64,000 nucleotides of DNA, from NCBI GenBank assembly GCA_964368875.1, contig CAYJDG010000006.1, positions 1-64,000 of the forward strand, written 5' to 3'. The notes beneath the pieces were generated by a model. The model ran no database searches. It had not been told where the DNA came from and was given only the letters and a program-made list of their open reading frames with translations. Of this stretch, positions 26,399 through 35,441 are shown piece by piece. Position numbers and translations under genes: made by a program. This DNA is from CAYJDG01 sp964368875. GTDB lineage: Bacteria; Pseudomonadota; Alphaproteobacteria; Micavibrionales; Micavibrionaceae. How positions within the stretch are numbered: position 1 is the first letter of the stretch; each line of letters starts with the position of its first letter.

Positions 26399-26759
26399 GA
26401 TAACACCTGATCCAGACCGTGCCTTATCATCAAGGAAACGGTCGCCTTTAAATCATTGTTGGGGAAAGGATGGGTGTCGCGTAACGCTGAAACCGCTATG
26501 ACGGCGAGGGGTCTAAGCCCTGCCGCTGCTCATGCACATCATCATCGAACAGGCTGAAAGCCCGGTCGGCGCAGAAGTCACTGCATGTGCAAAGCGGTTG
26601 GTCATGGAGAGTAGGGTAAGGAAAAGAGTCTGATTGTGTCAAACTTTTTAACTACCTCTCTTTGCGTCATGACGATCGTAAGGATGCAGAAGGGAAGATA
26701 TTCTCTTCGTAAACTATGCGTTTGAGGTGTTCTTTCATTATGTGGAATTTGAAATCTAA

Positions 26760-26789
26760 TTGACTTTTTATTGAAAAATAGCCTATTTT
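26760..26789 (+). promoter_or_regulatory. Possible sigma70-type promoter
   Basis: TTGACT at 26760-26765 and TATTTT at 26784-26789 are separated by 18 bases, a fair match to -35 and -10 elements. Transcription would start near 26797, just before the hairpin at 26809. The surrounding DNA is AT-rich, so a chance match is possible. Confidence 0.35.
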
Positions 26790-26808
26790 AAAGCAATATT
26801 ATTTCAAT

Positions 26809-26845
26809 CGCTGCGGGAAGGCTATGGCCTTTCGGCAGCGTTTTT
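26809..26845 (+). terminator. Terminator-like hairpin in the rplY leader region
   Basis: CGCTGCGGGAAGGC and GCCTTTCGGCAGCG pair over 14 positions with two mismatches around a TATG loop, followed by TTTTT. No plus-strand gene lies upstream. It therefore either ends a short RNA or acts as an attenuator between a promoter at about 26.76 kb and rplY. Confidence 0.6.
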
Positions 26846-27048
26846 GTAAGGAGGGCTGAAATACTAAAAATTCAAACGACGAACAAACTGATATGAATGG
26901 TCCTCTTTATTCAAAACGGACTATTAAGGCAGGTGCGGGGGCATAATATACCTTGCCTCTAAAGCCTTATTCTTGTTACACAGACGCGTCCTTCAGCACC
27001 CCTGGAGGCTGGACAAACTGACTATTAACATAAGAAAGAAGTACTGCC

Positions 27049-27741
27049 ATGTCTAAGAAATATGCTTTGGCGGCACAGAAGCGCGATAGAGCCGGTAAGG
27101 GGGTCGCTCGTGCGCTGCGCCGTGAGAATAAGGTTCCTGGTGTCGTTTATGGCGACAACAAAGAGCCAGTGATGATCTCGATGGAAGCGAACCCTGTTCG
27201 CCTCGAATACCTGAAAGGTCACATGAGCACCAATTTGTGCGAACTGAAAGTCGGCAACGACACGATCCTGACCCTGGCTCGTGACATTCAGCTGAACCCG
27301 GTCACCGACCGTGTTGAGCACGTTGACTTCATGCGCGTTACTCCGAAGACCAAGATTCACGTCAAGGTTCCGGTTCACTTCATCAATCAGGAAACGTCCC
27401 CTGGCATCAAAGCCAAAGGCGTTCTGAACGTTGTTGAGCACGAGATCGAACTGATCTGTCTCGCCAACGACATTCCTGAAGCCATCGAAGTCGATCTGGC
27501 CGCAGCGAACATCGGTACGCACATCCATATCTCGGATGTGACTCTGCCGAAGGGCGCGAAGCCGAAAATCAACGATCGCGATTTCGCGGTTTGTTCGATT
27601 GTCGAGCCGACGGTCTATATCGAGCCTGAGCCTGTCGCTGCTGAAGCTGCACCTGCTGCAGCTGCTGGCGACAAGAAAGCTGATGCTGCCAAAGGCGATG
27701 CCAAGGCACCTGAAGCCAAAAAGCCAGAAGCTAAAAAGTAA
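27049..27741 (+). CDS. rplY: 50S ribosomal protein L25/general stress protein Ctc
   Basis: 230 residues of the long Ctc/TL5 form. The N-terminal L25 domain starts AAQKRDRAGKGVARALRREN, with the 5S-rRNA-binding beta barrel. A C-terminal domain and an Ala/Lys/Glu-rich tail follow. It binds 5S rRNA in the large subunit. The order rplY-pth-ychF is conserved widely in bacteria. A clear terminator (27760-27798) separates it from pth, so pth may also have its own promoter or receive readthrough. Confidence 0.95.
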   Translation: MSKKYALAAQKRDRAGKGVARALRRENKVPGVVYGDNKEPVMISMEANPVRLEYLKGHMSTNLCELKVGNDTILTLARDIQLNPVTDRVEHVDFMRVTPKTKIHVKVPVHFINQETSPGIKAKGVLNVVEHEIELICLANDIPEAIEVDLAAANIGTHIHISDVTLPKGAKPKINDRDFAVCSIVEPTVYIEPEPVAAEAAPAAAAGDKKADAAKGDAKAPEAKKPEAKK

Positions 27742-27759
27742 GTTTGAAATGATATTCGT

Positions 27760-27798
27760 CATATCCCCCTGCGTCTTGACGGAGGGGGATATGTTTTT
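27760..27798 (+). terminator. Intrinsic terminator after rplY
   Basis: A perfect 11-bp stem, CATATCCCCCT with AGGGGGATATG, around a 12-base loop, followed by TTTTT. It starts 18 bases after the rplY stop codon. Confidence 0.88.
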
Positions 27799-27815
27799 CA
27801 GATAAGGATTAAACT

Positions 27816-28424
27816 ATGTGGCTGATCGTTGGCCTTGGTAATCCAGGTAAAGAATATGAACGCAACCGTCATAACATCGGGTTTATGGCGGTCGACGCGA
27901 TTGCGTCCGATTACAAATTCAAACCGTTCAAGGCCAAATATAAGGGCGAATATATCGAAGGGTTGATTGGCGATGAAAAAGTCGCGCTGCTCAAACCCAT
28001 GACCTATATGAACGAGTCCGGACGCGCGGTTGCCGATGCCGTCCGCTTTTATAAAATTCCCACGTCACAGATTATCGTCTTCCATGACGAGCTTGATCTC
28101 GCGCCTGCTAAAATGCGTGTCAAAGTCGGCGGCGGCGCTGCCGGGCACAACGGCTTGCGCTCGATGGATGACTGGCTCGAGAATTCGGAATATACGCGCG
28201 TGCGCCTAGGTATCGGTCATCCGGGTGATAAGGACCGCGTGCATGATTACGTACTCGGCAATTTCGCCAAGGCCGATGATGACTGGCTCCAGCCGCTTCT
28301 GGCGGTCATGGCGAAGAATGTCGGCTTGCTCTTGCGCAATCAGGGCGAGGCCTTTATGACCAAGGTGGCGCTGGCGACCCAGCCTGCCAAACCGGTCAAA
28401 GAAAAACCAAAAAAAGAGGATTAA
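27816..28424 (+). CDS. pth: Peptidyl-tRNA hydrolase
   Basis: 202 residues. The family signature GLGNPGKEYERNRHNIGF is near the N terminus with the catalytic His, followed by KPMTYMNESG and the GGGAAGHNGLRS loop with the catalytic Asp/Asn. It recycles peptidyl-tRNA released from stalled ribosomes. The start is 17 bases after the rplY terminator and the stop is 1 base ahead of ychF. Confidence 0.95.
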   Translation: MWLIVGLGNPGKEYERNRHNIGFMAVDAIASDYKFKPFKAKYKGEYIEGLIGDEKVALLKPMTYMNESGRAVADAVRFYKIPTSQIIVFHDELDLAPAKMRVKVGGGAAGHNGLRSMDDWLENSEYTRVRLGIGHPGDKDRVHDYVLGNFAKADDDWLQPLLAVMAKNVGLLLRNQGEAFMTKVALATQPAKPVKEKPKKED

Positions 28425-28425
28425 G

Positions 28426-29523
28426 ATGGGCTTTAATTGTGGAATCGTTGGTCTGCCGAACGTTGGCAAATCGACCCTGTTCAATGCCCTGACTGCGACC
28501 GCTGCCGCGCAGGCCGCGAACTTTCCGTTCTGTACGATTGAGCCGAACGTTGGCCGCGTCGCCGTGCCGGATAACCGCCTTGATACGCTGGTCAAAATCG
28601 GCAAATCACAAAACACCGTTCCGACCCAGCTGGAATTCGTCGATATCGCGGGTCTCGTTAAGGGAGCTTCGAAAGGCGAAGGCCTTGGCAATAAGTTCTT
28701 GGCTAACATTCGTCAGGTCGACGCCATCGTCCATGTCGTCCGTTGCTTCGACGATCCGAACATCATTCACGTTGAAGGCTCGGTCGATCCGATCCGCGAT
28801 GTTGAAATCATTGAAACTGAATTGATGCTGGCCGATCTTGAAAGCCTCGAGAAGCAGATCGACGGTCTCACCAAGAAAGCCAAAGGCGATAAAAGCCTTG
28901 GGCCGCTGATAGAATTGATGGGGCAGGTCCGCGACCGCCTCAACAACGGCGAACCTGCGCGCACCACGGTTGTGCCGGATGATCTCAAGAAAGAGTTCAA
29001 AGCGTTGTTCCTCATGACCTCGAAGCCAGTTCTCTATGTGGCGAACGTCCTCGAAGGTGATGCCGCGACTGGTAATGAGTGGACCAAAAAAGTCGAAGCG
29101 ATGGCGAAGGAGAAAAATTCTCAATCCGTCATCATCTGCGCTGAAATTGAATCCCAGATCGCGCAACTTGGCTCCCCGGATGAGAAAAAAGAATTTCTTG
29201 ATTCTCTTGGTCTTGATGAGCCAGGCCTCGATAAGATCATCCGCTCTGGCTACAATCTTCTCGGCCTGCAAACCTACTTTACGGTTGGCCCGAAAGAAGC
29301 CCGCGCCTGGACCATCCGCAAAGGGGCCAAGGCACCTGAGGCCGCCGGGGCGATTCACACCGATTTCGAAAAGGGCTTCATCAAGGCCGAGGTCATTGCC
29401 TATGCCGATTTCGTTGCGCTGAACGGCGAGCAGGGGGCCAAGGATGCCGGAAAAATGCGTCAGGAAGGCAAGGAATACGTCTTTGTCGACGGAGATGTGG
29501 TTCTTTTCCGCTTTAACGTCTAA
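28426..29523 (+). CDS. ychF: Obg-family ATPase/GTPase YchF
   Basis: 365 residues. The P-loop GLPNVGKS (about residues 8-15), the DIAGLVKGAS switch and the NVLE motif in place of NKxD mark YchF, which prefers ATP. A coiled-coil insertion and a C-terminal TGS domain follow. It binds ribosomes and takes part in translation control under stress. It begins 1 base after pth. A weak GC hairpin (29532-29546) follows the gene, with little T-tract. Confidence 0.95.
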   Translation: MGFNCGIVGLPNVGKSTLFNALTATAAAQAANFPFCTIEPNVGRVAVPDNRLDTLVKIGKSQNTVPTQLEFVDIAGLVKGASKGEGLGNKFLANIRQVDAIVHVVRCFDDPNIIHVEGSVDPIRDVEIIETELMLADLESLEKQIDGLTKKAKGDKSLGPLIELMGQVRDRLNNGEPARTTVVPDDLKKEFKALFLMTSKPVLYVANVLEGDAATGNEWTKKVEAMAKEKNSQSVIICAEIESQIAQLGSPDEKKEFLDSLGLDEPGLDKIIRSGYNLLGLQTYFTVGPKEARAWTIRKGAKAPEAAGAIHTDFEKGFIKAEVIAYADFVALNGEQGAKDAGKMRQEGKEYVFVDGDVVLFRFNV

Positions 29524-29587
29524 GCCCACTGGCCGCGACTCGCGGCTTGGTTTATAAATCAGGTGTCATTCTTTAAGGAGTTCTCCC

Positions 29588-30265
29588 ATGTCCCTACCTA
29601 AAACCCTGCTTCTGGCGACAGCCTTCGCCACGATCATTACTCTGCCAGCCTTTGCCACTGAGGCAACCACCCCAGCCCCGACAGATATGCAGTCTGCAAC
29701 TGGCGCACCGGTTCCGATGGATGCGCCAACGCCTGTGCCGACAACTGACCCGACAATGGCTGCGCCTATGGATCAGATGAATGCAGCTCCTGGTATGGCA
29801 GATCCAGCGCCAACACCTTCACCAGCACCAGCGCCAACTCCGGCCCCTGTCATGGAAGCTCCTCCAGTGGCCACACCCGGTGAGCCTGTCGCACCTATGG
29901 CACCTGCCTCCGAAGATACGATGGCTGCACCGGAGCCAACTCCTGCGCCGACCACCATGGCACCGGATGAAGTAACTCCGCCAACGGAAGAAGCCGTTCC
30001 AGTCACTCCTGAGCCAGCTCCGGCTCCAGAGCCTGAGAAGAAAAAAGTTACCAAGCCAGCCAAGCTCTCCGCGCTGTCGAAGAAATACGGCTTGCTGGAT
30101 CTCGACACCAACGGCGATAAAGCTCTCAGCAAAGCTGAGTTCACCGCCAATGGCTTTGCCAACGACAAAGTGTTCAACCGCTTTGACGTCGATGGCAACG
30201 GCAAGCTGACCAATGGCGAAATGAACGCCTATGCGTCCAATATCGAAGCGAACAGCAAGCGCTAG
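29588..30265 (+). CDS. Secreted EF-hand protein with Pro/Ala/Thr-rich linker
   Basis: 225 residues: a signal peptide (about 1-23), a Pro/Ala/Thr/Met-rich low-complexity region of about 120 residues, then a C-terminal pair of EF-hands with loops DLDTNGDKALSKAE and DVDGNGKLTNGE. All calcium-ligand positions look filled. It is a predicted calcium-binding protein of the periplasm or surface. It has its own Shine-Dalgarno (AAGGAG) and a strong terminator after it. No specific family name is justified. Confidence 0.8.
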   Translation: MSLPKTLLLATAFATIITLPAFATEATTPAPTDMQSATGAPVPMDAPTPVPTTDPTMAAPMDQMNAAPGMADPAPTPSPAPAPTPAPVMEAPPVATPGEPVAPMAPASEDTMAAPEPTPAPTTMAPDEVTPPTEEAVPVTPEPAPAPEPEKKKVTKPAKLSALSKKYGLLDLDTNGDKALSKAEFTANGFANDKVFNRFDVDGNGKLTNGEMNAYASNIEANSKR

Positions 30266-30281
30266 ATTTTTTTGAAATTAG

Positions 30282-30310
30282 AAAAAGCCCCGCATTAGCG
30301 GGGCTTTTTT
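30282..30310. terminator. Bidirectional intrinsic terminator
   Basis: AAAAAGCCCCGC and GCGGGGCTTTTTT form a perfect stem around ATTA, T-rich on both strands. It ends the EF-hand gene (plus). The same bases encode the last codons and stop (TAA in the loop) of the convergent pip gene. Confidence 0.9.
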
Positions 30311-31317
30311 AATGCTTTAAGGCGATCATTGGCCCGGATCAAAGCATTCAGCAAATCCGGCTCGCGCGTGGCATGCCCTGCAAACTGCACCATCGTCAGC
30401 GTGCTGTGCGGGTATAGCGTGTGTAACTCATACGCCATGGTTGGCGGACAGACGATGTCGTAGCGGCCCTGAATGATCTGAAAGGTTTTGATCGAGCGCA
30501 AAGCTTTTTGCGCCGCTTTGGTTTTATACCATCCGGCACTTAGCGGATGTTTCGCCATAAAGAAAATCTCGAGCGCACCGAGCGAAATCATCTTCAGCTT
30601 GTCACTCTTTTTATCCTTCGCCGATTTTTTCTCAGCCTTCGGCGGCGTAAAGAAGGTCGAAACATGTTCGAACTCACCCTGCGCCGAGGCGATTTTCAGG
30701 GCGCGCCGCTTTTCTCCGGTAATCGCCTTATAGAGATAGGGCAGGCGGTTAAAGCGTTTGATATTGGGAGGCAGTAATTTCAGAAGCTTGCTCTCGGCTT
30801 CCGGCTGGAACAGACCCATATAATTGATATACCAGTCGATCTCTGCAGGCGTATGCAACCAGATGCCGCCAATCGTCAATGAAAGCACCGCTTTTGGATA
30901 TTTGGACGCATACAGCGCACCAAGGCCGCTGCCCCATGAATAGCCATAAACATGCCAACGTTCGATGCCAAGATGCTTGCGCAGGGTTTCAAAATCTCTG
31001 GCAAGCGAGAGGGGATCGTTTTTATGCAGAGCGCGTTTTGTGTCGTCCGCAACATGCGGTTTCGAAAGGCCGCAGCCACGTTGGTCTAAGGCAATGATAC
31101 GAAAGAACGTTGGATCATGGTGGCGTGTATAGCCGCTACCTTCGGCAATACCCCCACCTGGACCGCCATGCACGAGAATGACAGGTGGGCCGTCGGGATT
31201 GCCAAACTCGAAATAATGAAGGCTATGTCCGTCGCCGACATCCAGATAACCGCCGTCCCGCTTTTTCGATTTCGGGTAATATAGATCTTCGGCGTTGATA
31301 TCCAGCTTCAGATCCAT
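30295..31317 (-). CDS. pip: Proline iminopeptidase (alpha/beta hydrolase)
   Basis: 340 residues. The oxyanion segment is HGGPGGG, followed by DQRGCGLS, the nucleophile elbow GYSWGS, and a late Asp (GRYDIVCPP) and His (FAGHA). These are the marks of the proline iminopeptidase subfamily (S33), which removes N-terminal proline from peptides. The second Gly of the usual GGSWGS elbow is Tyr here, so specificity may differ. It lies 3 bases after ilvE on the same strand. Confidence 0.87.
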   Translation of the reverse strand: MDLKLDINAEDLYYPKSKKRDGGYLDVGDGHSLHYFEFGNPDGPPVILVHGGPGGGIAEGSGYTRHHDPTFFRIIALDQRGCGLSKPHVADDTKRALHKNDPLSLARDFETLRKHLGIERWHVYGYSWGSGLGALYASKYPKAVLSLTIGGIWLHTPAEIDWYINYMGLFQPEAESKLLKLLPPNIKRFNRLPYLYKAITGEKRRALKIASAQGEFEHVSTFFTPPKAEKKSAKDKKSDKLKMISLGALEIFFMAKHPLSAGWYKTKAAQKALRSIKTFQIIQGRYDIVCPPTMAYELHTLYPHSTLTMVQFAGHATREPDLLNALIRANDRLKALKKPR

Positions 31318-31320
31318 GTC

Positions 31321-32214
31321 TTACGCGGCTTTAGTCTGTGACTGGCCGCGCACCAGGGATTCATAGGCCTCGCGCAGCGCCCGCGTGACCGGACCAACAG
31401 AATAGGTTGTGTCATCAATCTTACCTACGGCAGTGACTTCCGCGGCTGTTCCGGTGAGGAATACTTCATCGGATGTATGCAGATCCGCGGTCGTGATGAT
31501 TTCTTCTTCAACCGTATAGCCCATTTGACGGGCGAGATCGATCACAGTGAGGCGGGTGATGCCGTTCAGGAAACAATCCGGATACGGGGTGCGGATTACG
31601 CCATCTTTGACGCGGAATAGGTTGGCACCTGTTGCCTCGACTGGGTTGCCGCGATAGTCGAGCATCAGGGCATCAACATAGCCTTTGTCTTCAGCTTCAT
31701 GCTTCGACATCGTGTTGATCATGTAAAGCCCTGCGGCCTTACTGGTAACGGGGGCGGTATCGGGTGCTGGTTTCTTCCACTTGGAGGTCATCAGGCTGAT
31801 GCCTTTTTCGCGCAGCTCCGGTGAGAAATAGCTTGGCCATTCCCAGCACGCGATCGCCATATGGGTTTTGGTCAGGCGGGCGGCAATACCCATCTGTTCA
31901 CTGCCGCGATAGGCAATAGGGCGGATATAGGCGTCGGTCAGGTTGTTGGCTTTAAGAACATCCATTTTTGCCTGATCGATCTCTTCCGGTGTCCATGGCA
32001 TCTCCATTCCGATCAGGTTGGCGGATTTGATCAGGCGCTCGGAATGTTCACGGCATTTGAAAATAGTTCCGCTATACGCGCGTTCACCCTCAAATACGGC
32101 GCTGCCATAGTGAAGACCGTGGCAAATGACGTGAATACGGGCGTCACGCCAGTTTACGAGTTTACCATCCTGCCAGATGAAGCCGTCGCGGTCATCAAAG
32201 GGTATCAACGCCAT
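31321..32214 (-). CDS. ilvE: Branched-chain amino-acid aminotransferase
   Basis: 297 residues, fold-type IV PLP enzyme. The N-terminal region HYGSAVFEGERAY, the PLP-lysine in VTSKAAGLYM, and the signature EATGANLF are present. It transaminates Leu, Ile and Val with 2-oxoglutarate. Upstream is the divergent response regulator gene with only 84 bases between, so their promoters share that gap. Confidence 0.93.
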   Translation of the reverse strand: MALIPFDDRDGFIWQDGKLVNWRDARIHVICHGLHYGSAVFEGERAYSGTIFKCREHSERLIKSANLIGMEMPWTPEEIDQAKMDVLKANNLTDAYIRPIAYRGSEQMGIAARLTKTHMAIACWEWPSYFSPELREKGISLMTSKWKKPAPDTAPVTSKAAGLYMINTMSKHEAEDKGYVDALMLDYRGNPVEATGANLFRVKDGVIRTPYPDCFLNGITRLTVIDLARQMGYTVEEEIITTADLHTSDEVFLTGTAAEVTAVGKIDDTTYSVGPVTRALREAYESLVRGQSQTKAA

Positions 32215-32298
32215 AATATTATCTCTTTTTCCTGTATGTTTTGCAGCGCTAACAATTTATTATCTTTGCTCATAATATGCAAGATCGAGGCTCCCCCA

Positions 32299-33021
32299 AT
32301 GGCTGACGCCGCTTTATTCGCCGATACCGAAAAACCCCATATTCTGGTGGTGGATGATGATGACCGTATCCGGCAGTTGTTGTCGAAATATCTGCGCGAT
32401 AACGGCTTCATTGTTGCGACTGCGAAAGATGCGCCGCATGCCCTTGCCGCGATGAAGCTGGCATTGTTCGATGCGCTCGTTGTGGATGTCATGATGCCGG
32501 GCCAAACCGGATTTGAATTTACGCAGGAGCTGCGCCGGACATCGAGCATTCCAGTGTTATTGCTGACCGCACTGGAAGAAACCGCTGACCGTATTACCGG
32601 CTTGGAAGCTGGGGCTGACGACTACCTAGCCAAGCCGTTCGAACCTAAAGAGCTTCTCTTACGCCTGAAGGCCATTTTGCGCCGACGCGATAAAATTCCA
32701 CAGGCGGTTAAAACCTTCAGGCTGGGAAAATGGATTTACGACCCTGACTTGAACGAACTGACATCGGATACAGAAACTCTTCGTCTTACCTCTGTCGAAG
32801 CCAATCTCCTTGAGAACCTTTCCAAGCATGCTGGTAAGGTGCTCAGCCGCGAAGAACTGGCTCGACTTTGCGGGCTTGATGGCAATGACCGGACGATCGA
32901 TGTTCAGGTGACCCGTCTGCGCCGCAAAATAGAAGACGACAGCAAGGTGCCGCGGTATCTGCAGACCATTCGCGGGCAAGGCTATTTGCTGCGTGTCGAT
33001 CCTGAGCAGGCCGGGCAATGA
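32299..33021 (+). CDS. OmpR-family response regulator
   Basis: 240 residues from the ATG at 32299, preceded by GAGG at 32286. The receiver domain has DDDD near the start, the phosphoacceptor D63 (VVDVMMPG) and a Lys in LAKPFEP. The C-terminal winged helix shows the OmpR/PhoB pattern with RTIDVQVTRLRRKIE. It acts with the kinase encoded next, which overlaps it by 4 bases (ATGA). Its target genes are not visible. Confidence 0.92.
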   Translation: MADAALFADTEKPHILVVDDDDRIRQLLSKYLRDNGFIVATAKDAPHALAAMKLALFDALVVDVMMPGQTGFEFTQELRRTSSIPVLLLTALEETADRITGLEAGADDYLAKPFEPKELLLRLKAILRRRDKIPQAVKTFRLGKWIYDPDLNELTSDTETLRLTSVEANLLENLSKHAGKVLSREELARLCGLDGNDRTIDVQVTRLRRKIEDDSKVPRYLQTIRGQGYLLRVDPEQAGQ

Positions 33022-34367
33022 AACTTCGGCGGAGACATCTCAGCCCGTTTTTCTGGATCAACCAGTTGCTTCCGCGCACCTTGTTTGCGCGGTCTTTGCT
33101 GATCATCATAATCCCGGTGTTGCTTTTGCAGGTGGTGGCTACGGTTGTCTTTGTCAACAACCACTGGAGCAAAGTTACCTCACGCCTTGCCTTCGCCGTT
33201 GCTGGTGAAGTCGCCGTCCTCGCGCAGGAGATGGAGCAGGGCGCATCGCAGGTGCAAATGCTCACCATGGCCAAATATACGGCCCAAAATCTTGACCTGC
33301 TGATTACTTTTGAGCCAGGCCGCACGCTCATTCCACAGGTAGAAACGTCAGGCACATGGGAGCAGTTCAGCGTTCAGGCGCTCTCGCGCGCCATGGAATT
33401 GCAGGTTCGCCGCCCTTACAGTTTATCCTTCAGTCCTGATGACGACTGGGTAAATATTGGGGTGCAATTACCCAACGGCGTGTTGCGTGCGTTTGCGCTT
33501 GAGCGCCGCTTGTTCTCATCTTCGGCGTATATTTTTCTTATGTGGCTGATCGGATCGTCTGCCGTGTTGTTCACGATTGCCGCAATGTTCATGCGCAATC
33601 AGGTTCGGCCGATCCGTAAGCTCGCAATTGCGGCAGAGCGTCTGGGTAAGGGGCGGGATATTCCGAGCTTTAAACCTGAAGGAGCCCGTGAGGTCAGACA
33701 GGCTGGGCGCGCGTTTATTGATATGCATGAGCGGATCACGCGCCAGATCGAACAGCGTACGGCCATGCTGGCGGGGATTTCGCATGATCTGCGCACGCCA
33801 CTGACCCGTCTAAAGCTCGGTATCAGCATGCTCGGCGAAACGCCTGAAATCGAGGCACTCAAGGGCGATGTTGTCGATATGGAACGCATGCTCAACAGTT
33901 ACCTCGATTTCGTGCGCGGGGAGGGCCGTGAAGCGACGGTCAAGGTTGATATCGCAACGATCATTGCAAAACTGGCCGACACGACCAGCCGTCACGGCAC
34001 TCCGGTGCAGGTTTTGTGTGAGGGAGACCTCAATGTCAGTGTCCGGCCTTTGGCGTTTGAACGGGCTTTGCAGAATTTGATCAGTAATGGCTCAAAGTAC
34101 GGAAAAACTGTCTGGGTTTCAGCGAGCCGTCAGGAAGAAACGATTATGATCATCGTTGAAGATGATGGGCCGGGGGTTGATCCGGCGCTCTATGAGGATG
34201 TCTTTAAACCTTTTTTCCGGGCTGATGCCTCACGCAATATACAGACTGGCGGCGTAGGGCTCGGCCTGCCGATCGTGCGCGATATTATTCATGCTCATGG
34301 CGGGCAGGTACATCTTGAGAAAAGCACACGGGGCGGTTTAGCGGCAGTTATTTACTTGCCTGTGTAA
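33018..34367 (+). CDS. EnvZ-like sensor histidine kinase
   Basis: 449 residues. Two membrane helices (about residues 27-50 and 170-192) flank a periplasmic loop of about 120 residues. A HAMP linker follows, then HisKA with phospho-His H256 in ISHDLRTPLTRLK, and a HATPase domain with N-box NLISNGSKYG and G-box GLGLPIV. It is the partner of the preceding response regulator. The 3' end overlaps the convergent LhgO-like gene by 20 bases. Confidence 0.92.
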   Translation: MKLRRRHLSPFFWINQLLPRTLFARSLLIIIIPVLLLQVVATVVFVNNHWSKVTSRLAFAVAGEVAVLAQEMEQGASQVQMLTMAKYTAQNLDLLITFEPGRTLIPQVETSGTWEQFSVQALSRAMELQVRRPYSLSFSPDDDWVNIGVQLPNGVLRAFALERRLFSSSAYIFLMWLIGSSAVLFTIAAMFMRNQVRPIRKLAIAAERLGKGRDIPSFKPEGAREVRQAGRAFIDMHERITRQIEQRTAMLAGISHDLRTPLTRLKLGISMLGETPEIEALKGDVVDMERMLNSYLDFVRGEGREATVKVDIATIIAKLADTTSRHGTPVQVLCEGDLNVSVRPLAFERALQNLISNGSKYGKTVWVSASRQEETIMIIVEDDGPGVDPALYEDVFKPFFRADASRNIQTGGVGLGLPIVRDIIHAHGGQVHLEKSTRGGLAAVIYLPV

Positions 34368-35439
34368 CGACTTCAGCCAGGGCCAGTGCTGATGTCAGGC
34401 CTGGTGATTCAATACCTAGGAGCGCTATGACGCCTGAGCGTCCATGCACGTCTGCGCCCATAATTGAAAAATCCTGATCCTTCTCACCCTTGGCGCAGAT
34501 TTTTGGCCGGATTCCGGAATAGGCAGGCTCTAAACGCTCTGCAGTGCAGGCTGGCCAATACCGTTGTACCGCGCGCGCGAAATCTTCGCGGCGTGAGGGA
34601 TCAACATGATAGTTTTCTTCATCAATCCACTCGACATCCGGCCCGAAACGACCCATGCCGCCGAGATCGAGGGTGTAATGAACACCGAGACCACCCGGGA
34701 CAGGCACCGGATACACCAGACGCGAGAACGGCGCGCGTCCGTTTAATGCGAAGTAACTGCCTTTGCAGAGGTGACCCTCCGGAATGTGATTAAGTTTGAG
34801 AGCTTTTGCAATTCGCGGCGTGGCCAGACCTGCAGCGATAATGACATGGCGTGCTGTAAGCTGGAACGGTTCCTGCCCGCCAAGCTGGAGCTTTGTGCCA
34901 TCTCCTGTTTCTTCGCCATATAGAACCGGCGTGCGATACGCAATCAGAGCCCCATGCGCTTCTGCATCGCCAACCAGAGCCAGCATCAGAGCGTGTGTAT
35001 CGATAATACCAGTCGACGGAGAAAGGAGGGCTGACGTGCAAGATAATTCTGGTTCGAGGGCTAAAACCTCGGCTTTCGACAGCCGCTTAAGATCGTGAAC
35101 CCCGTTGGCCTCGGCGCGGGCGTGAATAACATCCAGAGAGGACTCTTCCTCTTGCGATGTGGCAACAATAAGTTTTCCGGTTATTTTGAATGGCACATGA
35201 CGAGACTCAGCGTAAGCACGGAGGAGACGGTTGCCTGTCACACAGAGTCTGGCTTTAAGACTGTTCTGCGGATAATAAATTCCGGCATGGATGACTTCGC
35301 TGTTGCGCGAAGATATTCCGGTACCGAAACTTTTCTCTGCCTCAAGAACAAGAACCTCTCTGCCTGACATTGCCAGACTGCGTGCGACGCTGAGGCCTAC
35401 AATGCCCGCACCGATAACGACTGTATCGACATGTCTCAT
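34348..35439 (-). CDS. FAD-dependent oxidoreductase, L-2-hydroxyglutarate dehydrogenase-like
   Basis: 363 residues, DAO fold. The FAD motif GAGIVGLSVARSLA is at about residues 10-23 and the segment SSRNSEVIHAGIYYP is typical of the LhgO/L2HGDH group. The protein likely oxidises L-2-hydroxyglutarate or a similar 2-hydroxyacid, passing electrons to quinone. It lies directly after csaA on the minus strand (2 bases) and overlaps the kinase gene tail-to-tail by 20 bases. Confidence 0.82.
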   Translation of the reverse strand: MRHVDTVVIGAGIVGLSVARSLAMSGREVLVLEAEKSFGTGISSRNSEVIHAGIYYPQNSLKARLCVTGNRLLRAYAESRHVPFKITGKLIVATSQEEESSLDVIHARAEANGVHDLKRLSKAEVLALEPELSCTSALLSPSTGIIDTHALMLALVGDAEAHGALIAYRTPVLYGEETGDGTKLQLGGQEPFQLTARHVIIAAGLATPRIAKALKLNHIPEGHLCKGSYFALNGRAPFSRLVYPVPVPGGLGVHYTLDLGGMGRFGPDVEWIDEENYHVDPSRREDFARAVQRYWPACTAERLEPAYSGIRPKICAKGEKDQDFSIMGADVHGRSGVIALLGIESPGLTSALALAEVVTQASK

Positions 35440-35441
35440 GA

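Larger units (their letters stand above)
26399..27048. other. 650-base intergenic region upstream of rplY
   Basis: No credible protein-coding gene was found. It holds the start region of the FAD-binding protein gene (minus), a possible promoter (26760-26789), a terminator-like hairpin (26809-26845), and about 200 bases leading to rplY. A 30-codon Met/Cys-rich frame (minus, 26513-26605) lacks a Shine-Dalgarno and is not called. No tRNA or known riboswitch pattern was recognised. Confidence 0.6.

Noticed and set aside
28606..29529. A 307-codon minus-strand ORF opposite ychF
   Set aside because: It is the mirror frame of a strongly conserved GTPase gene with no own start signal or domain.
31861..32298. 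A long N-terminal extension of the OmpR-type regulator
   Set aside because: The extension lies antisense to ilvE; ATG 32299 with GAGG upstream gives a normal-length regulator.
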